Below, piece after piece: positions 5,940-6,966 of a stretch of DNA of 6,966 nt. Below the pieces are notes generated by a model. The model saw nothing but the letters and a program-made list of their open reading frames with translations, ran no database searches and was not told where the DNA came from. Made by a program: the position numbers and the translations under genes. The stretch's first letter is position 1, and each line of letters opens with the position of its first letter. Origin of the DNA: Planctomicrobium piriforme (lineage in GTDB: Bacteria; Planctomycetota; Planctomycetia; Pirellulales; PNKZ01); NCBI GenBank assembly GCA_945877965.1, contig CAMCTH010000253.1, positions 1-6,966 of the forward strand, given 5' to 3'.

Positions 5940-6966
5940 GTGACGCGAGCATGGTTCGTCGTCACGAACCTTCTTGCTCTGCTTGCGACGCCGCTCGCTG
6001 CAAGCGCCCAACCGCCGTTGCTCACCGTTGATCGTCCGATCGTCACGGCGCGACCGACGGCGTTTGCGGCCGACGGTCCCATCACGTTCGCCGTGCAACC
6101 GGCCGACGGCGGCAAACCGTCGTCGACGACGGTCGCCATCGACGACTTGGTCTCGTGGGGCGCACCGGCTGAGTTCGGGCGCGGGATCTATGCCCTCTTG
6201 GCCGACGGCAGTGTGCTGTATTCGGAAACGGTCGCCGTCGCCGACGATTCGCTCGATTTCCTGTCGCCGCAGTTCGATTCGCGGACCGTGCCGCTGGCGC
6301 AGGCGCGCGGCGTCGTGCTCCGTCCGCCGGCTTTGTCCGCGGCCCGCGATCGCTTGTTTCGGCTTCCTGAGTCCGGCGGCGGCGATCGTGATCGCTTGCT
6401 GCTCGTCGGCGGCGACGACTTGCTGGGAACCTTGACCAAGCTCGATTCTCGTCATGCCGTGCTCGAAACCGACGTCGGTCCGGCGCAGGTCGAACTCGGC
6501 CGCGTGACGGCCGTCGTGTTCAATCCGGCCCTCGCCGCCAAGTACAATGCCGCCGCGCCGCGGACGCTCGTCGGCCTGCGCGACGGCTCGCTGTTGGCCT
6601 GTTCAGCGATCACCGGCACCGACCGGCTGCAACTCACGCCGCTGTTCAACCCTGCGATTGATCCGAAGTTCAACAAGCCGTGGCAATGCGATGCCGAGGA
6701 CGTCGTCTTCCTGCAACGCTTCGGCGGACGGGCCGCGTATCTTTCCGATCGTGAACCGAGCGGCTACAAGCATGTGCCGTACTTCGATCTCTCGCGACCT
6801 TATCGGGCCGATCTGAACGTCAACGGCCGCGCCCTCCGGGCCGATGGGCGACGCTATCTCAAGGGGATCGGCATGACGAGCACCTCGCGACTCACCTATC
6901 CGCTCGATCCGGCCTTCAAAACGTTCGCGGCCGAGATCGCAATCGACGACGAAACCGACGGCCGCG
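5940..6966 (+). CDS. secreted NPCBM/NEW2-domain protein (3' end outside window)
   Basis: At least 342 residues; the frame is open to the window edge. With the GTG at 5940 as start, the protein begins with a clear Sec signal peptide: Arg at residue 3, hydrophobic core about 5-22 (WFVVTNLLALLATPLAA) and ASA before a likely cleavage at residue 24. A beta-rich region of unknown function follows, about 27-285. From about residue 290 the sequence matches the start of an NPCBM/NEW2 domain: NVNGRALRADGRRYLKGIG, then TSRLTYPLD and FAAEIAIDDETDGR, the typical core before the domain continues outside. NPCBM domains are jelly-roll modules associated with carbohydrate binding, so a role on cell-surface or external glycans is likely but not shown. 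The frame is also open upstream through both repeats to ATGs at 5862 and 5751. Those starts would put 26 or 63 residues of largely repeat-encoded sequence before the signal peptide, so GTG is preferred. Confidence 0.75.
   Translation, partial: MTRAWFVVTNLLALLATPLAASAQPPLLTVDRPIVTARPTAFAADGPITFAVQPADGGKPSSTTVAIDDLVSWGAPAEFGRGIYALLADGSVLYSETVAVADDSLDFLSPQFDSRTVPLAQARGVVLRPPALSAARDRLFRLPESGGGDRDRLLLVGGDDLLGTLTKLDSRHAVLETDVGPAQVELGRVTAVVFNPALAAKYNAAAPRTLVGLRDGSLLACSAITGTDRLQLTPLFNPAIDPKFNKPWQCDAEDVVFLQRFGGRAAYLSDREPSGYKHVPYFDLSRPYRADLNVNGRALRADGRRYLKGIGMTSTSRLTYPLDPAFKTFAAEIAIDDETDGR

Overview
This 6,966-base window is G+C-rich, densely coding DNA. It carries four consecutive plus-strand genes, and all four products look exported or membrane-anchored. 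The best taxonomic guess is a planctomycete of the Pirellulales type. The reasons are a giant DUF4175-like membrane/coiled-coil protein, an exported protein with a squalene-cyclase-like fold, an NPCBM/NEW2-domain protein, and Sec and Tat export signals. This assignment is inferred from recognising the families, not from a database search.

Layout: 1-39 is a short leader with a good ribosome binding site. 40-3729 encodes a 1229-residue protein with three membrane segments near its N-terminus, a beta-rich middle and a very long charged coiled-coil half. 3732-4661, two bases downstream, encodes a secreted Pro/Gln-rich low-complexity protein with a conserved helical block in the middle and another at the C-terminus. 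4696-5754 encodes a Tat-exported alpha/alpha-barrel protein of the prenyltransferase/squalene-oxidase-repeat family that lacks the DxDD cyclase motif. 5755-5939 holds an inverted pair of palindromic REP-like repeats. 5940 to the window end encodes a Sec-exported protein running into an NPCBM/NEW2 carbohydrate-binding-like domain that is cut off by the window edge.

Same strand, tiny gaps and shared envelope targeting suggest one operon acting on the cell envelope. In related planctomycete genomes such blocks often lie downstream of MoxR ATPase, DUF58 and BatA/VWA genes; that is background knowledge and those genes are not in this window. The biochemical role of the block is, as far as I know, not described.

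The most unusual features are at the gene junctions. The inverted repeat pair keeps an open frame continuous with the last gene, all the way from an ATGA overlap with the stop of gene 3. The first 17 codons of gene 2 look derived from a dispersed repeat. The gene 2/gene 3 gap holds what may be a degenerate piece of the same repeat. A short acidic DDEL-type motif recurs once at the end of gene 1 and twice in gene 2. I saw no tRNA, rRNA, CRISPR array, transposase or convincing intrinsic terminator.
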